Shown here in pieces: positions 17,779 to 25,088 of a stretch of 64,000 bases of DNA. The notes below the pieces were generated by a model, which worked only from the letters and a program-made list of their open reading frames with translations, was not told the DNA's origin and made no database searches. The position numbers were made by a program, and so were the translations under genes. The stretch lies in NCBI GenBank assembly GCA_964353185.1, contig CAYGUV010000001.1, positions 186,001 to 250,000 of the forward strand. The letters are read 5' to 3'. Every line of letters starts with the position of its first letter. The stretch's first letter is position 1. This DNA is from GCA-2708415 sp964353185. Lineage in GTDB: Bacteria; Pseudomonadota; Alphaproteobacteria; Micavibrionales; Micavibrionaceae.

Positions 17779-18363
17779 TTAAGTCAAAGTTCTTTCAACG
17801 TGGGCGAGACGAGGGTCTACGCCTGCAAGCTCGTCTTGTTTAAATGCGTCAGGGAATGACTTTTGAATTGCTTCAAATATCCCAAATCCTGTTGCTGCGC
17901 CTACCCCACCAGCAACTGCGCCATTTCCGACGGCGCCAGCAGCTAAACTTGCAGCTATACCACTTCCAAAATAAGCAAGTCCCTGTTGCGTATTCCCTTC
18001 CGCGAAGCTTTTAATTGCTAATGCTGCTCCCCCTAAAATTAGAGTGAGCTGAGGACCTAAAAATGCAGAACTGAAAGTTGCCGCTAATGTTAATCCAGCG
18101 GCATCTCGGTAATCTTCAGGAATAAAAGATGCAATGCTATCCCAAGCACTATCTACTTCCTCAAGTGCGCTCCCCGCTGTGTTCGTAATCTTATTTAAAG
18201 TACCTTCAGGATTATTAACTGCATTGGTTATTTTTTCTTCAACAGATCCTGCAGCGTTTTTGAATATGTCCGTTTCCGTTAAACCTCTCAGAGGGTCCCG
18301 AATTAATGCTGGAGCTTGATCTATCGTATAACCTGCAACTTTACCTAATATTGTATCTCCCAT
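17779..18363 (-). CDS. Unknown 194-aa protein with a glycine-zipper-like hydrophobic hairpin
   Basis: Not recognised. The N-terminal 90 residues are amphipathic and acidic. Residues about 90-160 are strongly hydrophobic and rich in Gly/Ala (TLAATFSSAFLGPQLTLILG, then SGIAASLAAGAVGNGAVAGG), interrupted by a polar turn KSFAEGNTQQG. This resembles membrane-inserting hairpins. There is no signal peptide. The ATG at 18363 follows a GGAG ribosome site, and it is the first gene of the leftward trio. Downstream neighbours share the same compositional style, which suggests a common function. Confidence 0.62.
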   Translation of the reverse strand: MGDTILGKVAGYTIDQAPALIRDPLRGLTETDIFKNAAGSVEEKITNAVNNPEGTLNKITNTAGSALEEVDSAWDSIASFIPEDYRDAAGLTLAATFSSAFLGPQLTLILGGAALAIKSFAEGNTQQGLAYFGSGIAASLAAGAVGNGAVAGGVGAATGFGIFEAIQKSFPDAFKQDELAGVDPRLAHVERTLT

Positions 18364-18651
18364 TTTTTTCTCCGCTCTATCCCGCTGTTGGGATTAATTC
18401 TTTTATTTCTTATCTAAACTATACTGATTTATTTGTTATAATTACAAAATATCCTAAATTATCTATTTATATCAATATGTTAATCAAGTTTATTTTTTAT
18501 ATCTTTATGAGAATCGATTTATTTTTTCTCAAAACACCCTCTTAACTTGCCCTATTATATGGAAACGAAGTTAATGAGGCCTTAACGTTAGGTAAAATTC
18601 TATTCAATATGCATGATGAAATGCAAATTTATCAGTTTGCTTTTGTAAAAT

Positions 18652-18735
18652 AAGGGGAATGCAGCTCCATAAGAGCCGACGCTGACATCTCGTAACAACC
18701 CACCCATACTGAATACAGGCGAATTCAGCACACAT
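18652..18735. other. GC-rich structured element, possible small RNA
   Basis: This 84-bp stretch stands out from its AT-rich surroundings and can form short stems: GCTC-N5-GAGC within the first 30 bases and CTGAAT-N8-ATTCAG near 18709-18728. No tRNA, tmRNA, SRP or 6S signature was recognised. Strand and function are unknown. Confidence 0.3.
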
Positions 18736-18770
18736 ACTAACTATTTGAAAAACTTATATAATTGCCATAA

Positions 18771-18786
18771 TGTTTCACGTGAAACA
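18771..18786. promoter_or_regulatory. parS: parS centromere site for ParB
   Basis: TGTTTCACGTGAAACA, a perfect 16-bp palindrome identical to the broadly conserved chromosomal parS consensus first defined in Bacillus and also used by alphaproteobacterial ParB. It is intergenic, 31 bases beyond the purH stop. Such sites cluster near oriC and nucleate ParB spreading for chromosome segregation. Confidence 0.9.
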
Positions 18787-18816
18787 GTCTATCTAATTTA
18801 GCGTTCTTCGGTTTAC

Positions 18817-20448
18817 CTAATGACGAAAATGTCTCATTCCCGTGAAGATCATCGCTAATCCGCGTTCATCCGCGGCTTTGATGATTTCTTCATCCCGAAT
18901 CGACCCGCCTGGTTGAATGATGGCGGTCACTCCGGCCTCCGCCGCGGCGATTAAACCATCGGCAAAGGGGAAGAACGCATCACTGGCGACAACGGACCCT
19001 TTCGTGAGTAATGTGTCTAAACCTGCCGTTTCAGTGGCGTCTTGCGCCTTTCTTGCGGCAATACGGCTGGAATCAAGGCGGCTCATCTGGCCTGCGCCCA
19101 CGCCCACGGTTGCGCCGTCTTTGACGTAGACAATAGCGTTTGATTTGACGTGTTTAGCGACTTTAAAGGCGAAAAGCATGTCGCGCATTTCTTCTTCGGT
19201 AGGCTCGCGCTCAGATACGATTTTAAGGTCGTCACGGGTCAGCACGCCATTATCATTATCTTGCACCAAAAGGCCCCCCGCAACCCGGGTCACCATTTTA
19301 CGACTTTCGTGGATATTGGGCATACCGCCAGTGGTCAAAACCCTTACATTTGGTTTGGTTTTTAGGATATCAAGCGCCGCCGCCTCAACATCAGGGGCGA
19401 TGATCACCTCGCTAAATGTTTCAATGATGCGTTTGGCAACAGCCGCGCTTAGGGTGCGGTTTAGGGCGATAATGCCGCCAAACGCGCTAACGGTGTCACA
19501 CATAAGAGCGGATTCATAGGCTTCTAAAACGTTTTCGCCAATGGCAACGCCGCATGGGTTTGCGTGTTTAATAATGGCAACGGCCGGATCGTCAAATTCT
19601 GCCACCAATTCAAAGGCGGCGTCTGTATCGTTGATGTTGTTATAAGAAAGCTCTTTTCCTTGTATTTGAGTTGCAAGGGCTGCACCGGGGCGATCATGAT
19701 CGTCAACCAAATAAAGGGCTGCTTGTTGATGGGGGTTTTCGCCATATCTAAGATTTTGCTTTAACGTTCCTGAGAAGCTAATGCGACGTGGAAAAGCGTT
19801 GTCTTCCAATTGCTTAGCAAACCAACTTGAGATGTTACTATCATATGTAGCCGTAAGGGCGTAAGCATTGGCGGCTAATTTTTGGCGAAGCTTAAAGGTT
19901 GTTGCGCCGTTGTTTTCTGCAAGGTCTTCAAGCACTTCGTTATAATCTTGGGGGTCTGTAATCACGGTTACAAATTCATGATTTTTCGCCGCAGAACGGA
20001 TCATGGAAGGCCCGCCAATATCGATGTTTTCAATACAGGTGTCGTAATCTGCGCCTTTGGCCACTGTCTCTGCAAATGGGTAAAGATTTACGACAACCAA
20101 ATCGATATCACCAATGTCATGGTCTTTTTGTGCTTTGACGTGATTTTCGTTATCGCGGCGGGATAAAATACCGCCATGCACCTTAGGGTGAAGGGTTTTC
20201 ACACGGCCATCCATCATTTCGGGGAAACCAGTATGGTCTGACACGTCTTTAACATCAATTCCCGCATCCTTGATAGCCTTTGCAGTACCACCTGTTGAGA
20301 GCAGTTCTACGCCGTAATCACTTAATTTTTGGGCAAATTCAACCAAACCTTCTTTGTCAGAAACAGAAAGAAGCGCGCGTTTTATTTTCACGGCTTTTGG
20401 ATCTTGAATTGTTTTTGGGGTAGGTTTTTGCGCGGCAGCGTTTGACAT
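18817..20448 (-). CDS. purH: Bifunctional AICAR transformylase/IMP cyclohydrolase
   Basis: 543 residues. It carries out the last two steps of de novo purine synthesis, formylating AICAR with 10-formyl-THF and closing the ring to IMP. The N-terminal MGS-like cyclohydrolase domain (about 20-165) shows LLSTGGTAKAIKDAGI and DGRVKTLHPKVHGGIL. The C-terminal transformylase has LRYGENPHQQAALY, KHANPCGVAIG and the late SDAFFPFADG and IIQPGGSIRDEE blocks. It is alone in its transcription unit, and no ZTP riboswitch was evident upstream. parS lies just past its stop. Confidence 0.96.
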   Translation of the reverse strand: MSNAAAQKPTPKTIQDPKAVKIKRALLSVSDKEGLVEFAQKLSDYGVELLSTGGTAKAIKDAGIDVKDVSDHTGFPEMMDGRVKTLHPKVHGGILSRRDNENHVKAQKDHDIGDIDLVVVNLYPFAETVAKGADYDTCIENIDIGGPSMIRSAAKNHEFVTVITDPQDYNEVLEDLAENNGATTFKLRQKLAANAYALTATYDSNISSWFAKQLEDNAFPRRISFSGTLKQNLRYGENPHQQAALYLVDDHDRPGAALATQIQGKELSYNNINDTDAAFELVAEFDDPAVAIIKHANPCGVAIGENVLEAYESALMCDTVSAFGGIIALNRTLSAAVAKRIIETFSEVIIAPDVEAAALDILKTKPNVRVLTTGGMPNIHESRKMVTRVAGGLLVQDNDNGVLTRDDLKIVSEREPTEEEMRDMLFAFKVAKHVKSNAIVYVKDGATVGVGAGQMSRLDSSRIAARKAQDATETAGLDTLLTKGSVVASDAFFPFADGLIAAAEAGVTAIIQPGGSIRDEEIIKAADERGLAMIFTGMRHFRH

Positions 20449-20642
20449 CGGATATTTCCATCATGTTGTTATAAGTATGAGAAGTTTTATAGCGTACAGA
20501 CAATGAAACGCAAGTTTAAATCAATTGATGCAGAGTTATCACCATCAATAATATTTGACATAATAATTATCATTCTTTATATTGTTTGATATATGAAGAT
20601 GTTTAAATAACTTCATAAATTTAATGTTTAGAAAGTAGTACC

Positions 20643-21278
20643 ATGTTTCGCTTAACGTCAATATTTGCTTTAAAAGCTTTCTCAGCCTTTAGTGAACCTG
20701 AAATGCCTGTACCTGCAGAAGCCCCAGAACATGTGATACAGGTTCAGCAAACACAAGATGATGGAATGAAAGGCGGCAATCTTATCGATGACTCTTTAGC
20801 AGTATATCCCCCGCATATCAAAGAGTTGTATCAAAATATAGCGCGACAAACAAAGTATCAACCATGCGAGATTTTAGCAGAAGCGCAAGAACTATTGGCA
20901 GGTCTTCAAGAGGGTCGCCTGACATATTTAGGTATGAACGAAGAAAACCGTTTTGTAGAGCTTTCAGATTTAGAAGATGGCTCCATTCACTCTTTACATG
21001 GGCCGCATGTTTCTGCGTTGATACAATATTATGGCCCTAATCAAATCATGGATTTAGAAGCATTTAAGCAAGGTGAACCATATAGCGGTATTTTATATGA
21101 GGCTCTAGGTGAAAATCGAGATGCATATATTGGTGTGATATACAATCTTGTTAATACGTCCATGGCGGACGCCATGCAAGAGATTGACCCTGATATTACT
21201 GACAAAGTTCCAGGGGAACCTAATATAGGACAATGTTTCTTATCATCATTGTCATCTTTAGATTTAACGAGAGCTTAA
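20643..21278 (+). CDS. Hypothetical protein, 211 aa
   Basis: Not recognised. The first 15 residues (MFRLTSIFALKAFSA) are weakly hydrophobic; the next 40 are Pro/Glu/Gln-rich and probably disordered. From about 50 on it looks like a compact soluble domain with PPHIKELYQNIARQT, a C-E-I-L-A-E-A-Q helix and GPHVSALIQYYGPNQIMDLEAF. The ribosome site before ATG 20643 is weak. It is convergent with chpT, their stops sharing the tetranucleotide TTAA at 21275-21278. Confidence 0.55.
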   Translation: MFRLTSIFALKAFSAFSEPEMPVPAEAPEHVIQVQQTQDDGMKGGNLIDDSLAVYPPHIKELYQNIARQTKYQPCEILAEAQELLAGLQEGRLTYLGMNEENRFVELSDLEDGSIHSLHGPHVSALIQYYGPNQIMDLEAFKQGEPYSGILYEALGENRDAYIGVIYNLVNTSMADAMQEIDPDITDKVPGEPNIGQCFLSSLSSLDLTRA

Positions 21279-21961
21279 GCCTCTTCCGTGTCTTGTTCAC
21301 TTTCTGCTTCAGCTTCAACTAAAGGGCAATCAAGGGTGAATTCTATGCGGCCTTCAGATTCGGATTTGATGGAGATTTTAAAATCATAAGAATCGGCAAT
21401 CACGCTGAGGGCATAGGGGTGAACTAAGCGCGGGTCTAAATCTTCGGGCTCAATATTTTGATTTAGGGCATCATTGACACCATCACGGATGACCGCACCG
21501 TCGCCTTCGGCAATAATGAGCGAGGCGTTATCGCCCGCTGGCCTGACGGAGATGTAACCGCCTTTGGGCAGTGCCTCCATCGCCAACATCATCGCGCCCA
21601 TAAGCATTTTGCAATATCCAGGGGGAAGGGGATCTGGCCCTAATTTACCAAAAGGGTCCCATGCTTGGGAGATTTTGCCTTCGGCGCGAATAAGTTCGCC
21701 AAAAACTTTTTGCACGTCTTCGGGTTTTATATGGGGGTCACGCCCGCCTGCACCATAAGCAAGGCGGAAGGCCGCCAATTTTGCGGCGCTTTGCGCTGCG
21801 CTATAGCCAACAAGCTCTAAGCCATCTTCCATCCCCTCAGGGCCCATTTCGGTCATCAGTTCGATACCATTATTAATGGCGCCCACGGGGCTGATGATGT
21901 CGTGGCAAATGCGCGAGGCAAGCAGTTCAAGTACGGCGGCGGTGTGTTTGTTATCAGGCAT
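21275..21961 (-). CDS. chpT: Histidine phosphotransferase ChpT
   Basis: 228 residues. ChpT passes phosphate from the hybrid kinase CckA to the response regulators CtrA and CpdR, controlling cell cycle and motility in alphaproteobacteria. The dimerisation/phosphotransfer helix carries LLASRICHDIISPVGAINNGIELM with the phospho-accepting His at 20, and the C-terminal part is a degenerate Bergerat-like domain (PLPPGYCKMLMGAMMLAMEALPKGG). The acidic tail after 215 is unconserved. Its partner ctrA is in this window at 42328-43023. It starts 14 bases downstream of galU in the same direction. Confidence 0.9.
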   Translation of the reverse strand: MPDNKHTAAVLELLASRICHDIISPVGAINNGIELMTEMGPEGMEDGLELVGYSAAQSAAKLAAFRLAYGAGGRDPHIKPEDVQKVFGELIRAEGKISQAWDPFGKLGPDPLPPGYCKMLMGAMMLAMEALPKGGYISVRPAGDNASLIIAEGDGAVIRDGVNDALNQNIEPEDLDPRLVHPYALSVIADSYDFKISIKSESEGRIEFTLDCPLVEAEAESEQDTEEA

Positions 21962-21978
21962 GGTGTAATCTATCCTTA

Positions 21979-22884
21979 TTACTTATTATATGTATTGAGA
22001 ATTTCTTTTAAAGGGGCGGCAAGGTCGGGGTCATCAAGGCCATATGCAATATTAGCGGCGACAAAGCCAAGGCGGCCACCACAATCAAACATTTGACCTT
22101 CGTAACGCACGCCATGGAAGGCCTGTTGACCAATTAATTTGACCATCGCGTCAGTTAATTGAATTTCATCACCCGCCCCGCGTTCAAATTTTTCGAGGTG
22201 GTCAAAAATTTCTGGTTGCAAGATATAACGTCCAGCAACGGAAAGGGTAGAGGGCGCATCTTGTGGTAAAGGCTTTTCAACCACATCTTTGATTTCTATC
22301 GTATTTCCATTTTGCGCGCCGGGGAAAATGATCCCATATTTTTGAATATCTTCTTGTTTGGTTTCTTTGAGGGAAATTAAATTCCCACCTTTATCATTGT
22401 AAACATCAATCATTTGTTTCAAGCAGCCAGTTTTGGCTTTGATCAAATCATCAGGCAGTAAAACAGCAAAAGGCTCGTTATTAATAAGATTGCGTGCACA
22501 CCATATGGCGTGTCCTAGACCGAGTGGTTTGGCTTGACGTGTAGTAAAGAAATGCCCTTCGGGCATAACGGATTCTCTTACTTTTTCAAGCATGTCTTCC
22601 TTGCCGCGACTTTGTAGTGTTTGCATTAATTCAGGTTGGAAATCAAAATGCTCTTCCAACATGTTTTTATGACGGCCTGTGATAAAGATAAATTCTTCGA
22701 TGCCGGCTTCTTTAGCTTCTTCAACCACATGTTGAATGAGCGGGCGGTCGCCAATTGGCAGCATTTCTTTGGGCATGACCTTTGTCGCGGGGAGGAAGCG
22801 CGTGCCTAATCCTGCAACTGGGAAGATCGCTTTGCGAATAGGACGGAATGAAGTGTTGGTCATGATAATTTTATCTGGTTGCAT
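21979..22884 (-). CDS. galU: UTP-glucose-1-phosphate uridylyltransferase
   Basis: 301 residues (294 if translation begins at the internal ATG 22863; neither start has a clear ribosome site). It makes UDP-glucose for polysaccharide and LPS synthesis. Motifs are the pyrophosphorylase signature GLGTRFLPATKVMPKEMLPIG, then QPLGLGHA-type KPLGLGHAIWCAR, VLLPDDLI and VEKP. The C-terminus has QMFDCGGRLGFVAANIAYGL. It is upstream of chpT, 17 bases apart, and divergent from the X-Pro aminopeptidase. Confidence 0.94.
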   Translation of the reverse strand: MQPDKIIMTNTSFRPIRKAIFPVAGLGTRFLPATKVMPKEMLPIGDRPLIQHVVEEAKEAGIEEFIFITGRHKNMLEEHFDFQPELMQTLQSRGKEDMLEKVRESVMPEGHFFTTRQAKPLGLGHAIWCARNLINNEPFAVLLPDDLIKAKTGCLKQMIDVYNDKGGNLISLKETKQEDIQKYGIIFPGAQNGNTIEIKDVVEKPLPQDAPSTLSVAGRYILQPEIFDHLEKFERGAGDEIQLTDAMVKLIGQQAFHGVRYEGQMFDCGGRLGFVAANIAYGLDDPDLAAPLKEILNTYNK

Positions 22885-22940
22885 GAAAATATTGTAACGC
22901 TTATCTTAAAAGCAGGGGCATGATACGTCAAAGGAAAACA

Positions 22941-24707
22941 ATGGGAAAAACAATGGTTTATCGTGATTCAGGTGAAAAGTTAAAGGCTTTGCGTCAGGAA
23001 ATGCAGCGTGAGGGCGTGGATGTGTTCCTAATTCCGCAAACGGATGAATATTTGGGGGAATATATCCCCGAATGCGCGCAAAGGCTTGCGTGGTTGTCCA
23101 AATTTACGGGATCTGCAGGTATTGGTATTATAGGCGTTGAAAAAGCATGCGTGATGAGTGATGGGCGTTACACCATTCAACTGGCGCAGCAAATTGATTT
23201 GGATTGTTTCGAAGCCGTTAATTCACAAGAAGTAACACCAGAAGAATGGATAACAAAAAACTTATCGGATAAAATTGTTATTGGATATGACCCCAAATTA
23301 CATACCCCTAGCTTTATTCAAAGATTTGAAAAGGCAGGTTTAACCTTAATTCCTGTTCAAGAAAATTTAATTGATATTATTTGGCGCGACCGACCTGCGC
23401 CCCCTTGTTCAAAAGTATTTTTATTTGATGAAAAATATGCGGGGCAATCGGCCAAGGATAAAATTGAATTGATGCAATCATTTTTAGCGCGCGAAAAATG
23501 CGATGCACTTTTATTAACGTTGTCCGATTCTATTGCGTGGCTTTTAAATATTCGTGGCAATGATTTGCCTTATATTCCTGTTGCGTTGTCTTATCTGATT
23601 TTACCAAAAGAAGGCAAAACACAATGGTTCGTGGATGATGCCAAACTGAATAATGAAGTGGGGCAGGCATTAAATGATTTGGTTGTCCATTACCCGATAA
23701 AGGAGTTGAGCAATTCAATTGAGTCGTTCAAGGGTAAAACAATTTGGTACGATCCCAAAAGATCATCTGTTTATTTTAAAAACTTATTTAATGAATATAG
23801 AATAAATATTATAGAAGGGAACGACCCTGTTATTTTACCGCGCGCCTGTAAAAATATTGCGGAACAAAACGCGATGAAAAATGCTCATATTCGTGATGGT
23901 GTTGCGATGACTCGTTTTTTAAAATGGTTTTACACGCCGCAGAAAAATAAAGTGTGTGACGAATTATCCATTGAAAAAAAATTAGAGAGTTTTCGTGCGC
24001 GCGCACCTGAATATAAAGAGCCAAGCTTTAATACAATTTCTGGGTTTGGTGCAAATGGAGCCATTGTTCATTATCGCGCCGATGAAAAATCTAATAAAGA
24101 AATTGAAGATGGCAATCTTCTCTTGCTTGATAGTGGGGCGCAATATGTTGATGGCACAACCGATATTACCCGTACGATTGCTGTGGGTCAGCCAACGGCA
24201 GAAATGATTAAGTGTAATACGCTTGTTTTAAAAGGGCATGTCGCATTGGCGTGCGCAAAATTTAAAGAAGGAACCGTTGGCAAAGAATTAGATGATCTAG
24301 CCCGCGCACCATTAATAGAACACGGATTAAATTATAGTCATGGAACAGGGCATGGTGTTGGATGTTATTTGTCCGTGCACGAGGAAGCTGCATCCATTAG
24401 CCCCCGTGGAGAAGAGTCGATGGCCGAAGGTATGATTGTTTCAAACGAACCAGGTTTTTATAAGGAAGGGGAGTTTGGAATTAGAATTGAAAATCTTATT
24501 TTGTGTAAAAAGTCAGATGATGGTGATTTATTTTTTGAGACAATTACATTTGCCCCCATCGATAAAACCCTCATTGATAAAAATTTGATGAGCGATGATG
24601 AAATAAATTGGTTAAATGATTATCACAGTAATGTGTATGCAAAGCTGTCGCCATTGTTAAACCAAGATGAAAGTGAATGGCTTAAACACGCCACGTCGAA
24701 GATATAA
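22941..24707 (+). CDS. Xaa-Pro aminopeptidase (M24B)
   Basis: 588 residues from the ATG at 22941, preferred because AAAGGAA ends five bases before it; an upstream ATG at 22920 lacks a site. It removes N-terminal residues preceding proline. It has two creatinase-like N-terminal domains (about 1-300) and a pita-bread catalytic domain. Metal ligands are visible as two Asp in LLLLDSGAQYVDGTTDITRT (about 396 and 407), His in HGTGHGVG (about 467-471) and Glu in SNEPGFY and RIENL. Length matches the three-domain eukaryotic-like APP1 group, not the shorter PepP. It ends at a terminator shared with rpsU. Confidence 0.9.
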   Translation: MGKTMVYRDSGEKLKALRQEMQREGVDVFLIPQTDEYLGEYIPECAQRLAWLSKFTGSAGIGIIGVEKACVMSDGRYTIQLAQQIDLDCFEAVNSQEVTPEEWITKNLSDKIVIGYDPKLHTPSFIQRFEKAGLTLIPVQENLIDIIWRDRPAPPCSKVFLFDEKYAGQSAKDKIELMQSFLAREKCDALLLTLSDSIAWLLNIRGNDLPYIPVALSYLILPKEGKTQWFVDDAKLNNEVGQALNDLVVHYPIKELSNSIESFKGKTIWYDPKRSSVYFKNLFNEYRINIIEGNDPVILPRACKNIAEQNAMKNAHIRDGVAMTRFLKWFYTPQKNKVCDELSIEKKLESFRARAPEYKEPSFNTISGFGANGAIVHYRADEKSNKEIEDGNLLLLDSGAQYVDGTTDITRTIAVGQPTAEMIKCNTLVLKGHVALACAKFKEGTVGKELDDLARAPLIEHGLNYSHGTGHGVGCYLSVHEEAASISPRGEESMAEGMIVSNEPGFYKEGEFGIRIENLILCKKSDDGDLFFETITFAPIDKTLIDKNLMSDDEINWLNDYHSNVYAKLSPLLNQDESEWLKHATSKI

Positions 24708-24732
24708 AAAAACCGCTCAAAACGAGCGGCCT
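24706..24732 (-). terminator. Terminator of rpsU (shared with the aminopeptidase gene)
   Basis: Stem CCGCTC (24713-24718)/GAGCGG (24724-24729). On the minus strand it is followed by seven T, a strong terminator for rpsU; on the plus strand the tail is only T-rich. Confidence 0.85.
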
Positions 24733-24756
24733 CTTAATTGTTAATATTAGTGAATT

Positions 24757-24954
24757 TTAGTAGTCGCTTTTTTTACGAGCTGTTTTACGAGAACGGCGGA
24801 TGTTTTCCTGCTTTTCGCGCTTACGCTTTTCACAAGGTTTTTCAAAATCACGGCGCATCTTCATTTCACGGAAGATTCCTTCACGTTGCATCTTTTTCTT
24901 TAAAACACGAAGTGCTTGATCAACATTGTTGTCACGAACTGATACACTTACCAA
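24757..24954 (-). CDS. rpsU: 30S ribosomal protein S21
   Basis: 65 residues, the usual S21 size. The frame extends further upstream, but homology begins at VSVSVRDNNVDQALRVLKKK, so the start is the TTG at 24954, with GGTGA six bases ahead as ribosome site. The protein is basic and helical, with REGIFREMKMRRDFEKPCEKR and a Lys/Arg tail. S21 binds the 30S platform near the anti-Shine-Dalgarno sequence of 16S rRNA. It is divergent from ggt and ends at a strong terminator. Confidence 0.92.
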   Translation of the reverse strand: MVSVSVRDNNVDQALRVLKKKMQREGIFREMKMRRDFEKPCEKRKREKQENIRRSRKTARKKSDY

Positions 24955-25088
24955 ACTTAATTCACCGCCCTTCAGAGCTGTCAAAATATTAAAAATTACA
25001 TTCAGTCTTACAAATTTAGAACTAAATATGCTATTACTTGCGTCTTTACTACATTGATGCACGATACAACGCAAGAAAAAATTGGATA

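Larger units (their letters stand above)
18364..18816. other. Gene-free 453-bp region with parS and a GC-rich element
   Basis: No convincing ORF. It contains the 5' untranslated region of the leftward trio, with a short dyad ATCCC-N6-GGGAT at 18379-18394 next to the ribosome site. It also holds an AT-rich stretch (18400-18560), a GC-richer structured segment (18652-18735) and a perfect parS site close to the purH stop. Confidence 0.7.

Noticed and set aside
18600..18655. A 14-codon plus-strand frame starting at 18608
   Set aside because: No ribosome site, AT-rich composition and no neighbour to suggest a leader.
18650..18740. 6S RNA, tmRNA or SRP RNA in the purH-downstream region
   Set aside because: None of the diagnostic segments of these RNAs was recognised, so only an unnamed structured element is reported.
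20449..20642. ZTP (pfl) riboswitch upstream of purH
   Set aside because: The conserved core was not seen in the AT-rich region upstream of purH.
24955..25074. N-terminal extension of S21 from an upstream ATG
   Set aside because: The extra 40 residues match no S21, and the TTG with GGTGA explains the normal-length protein.
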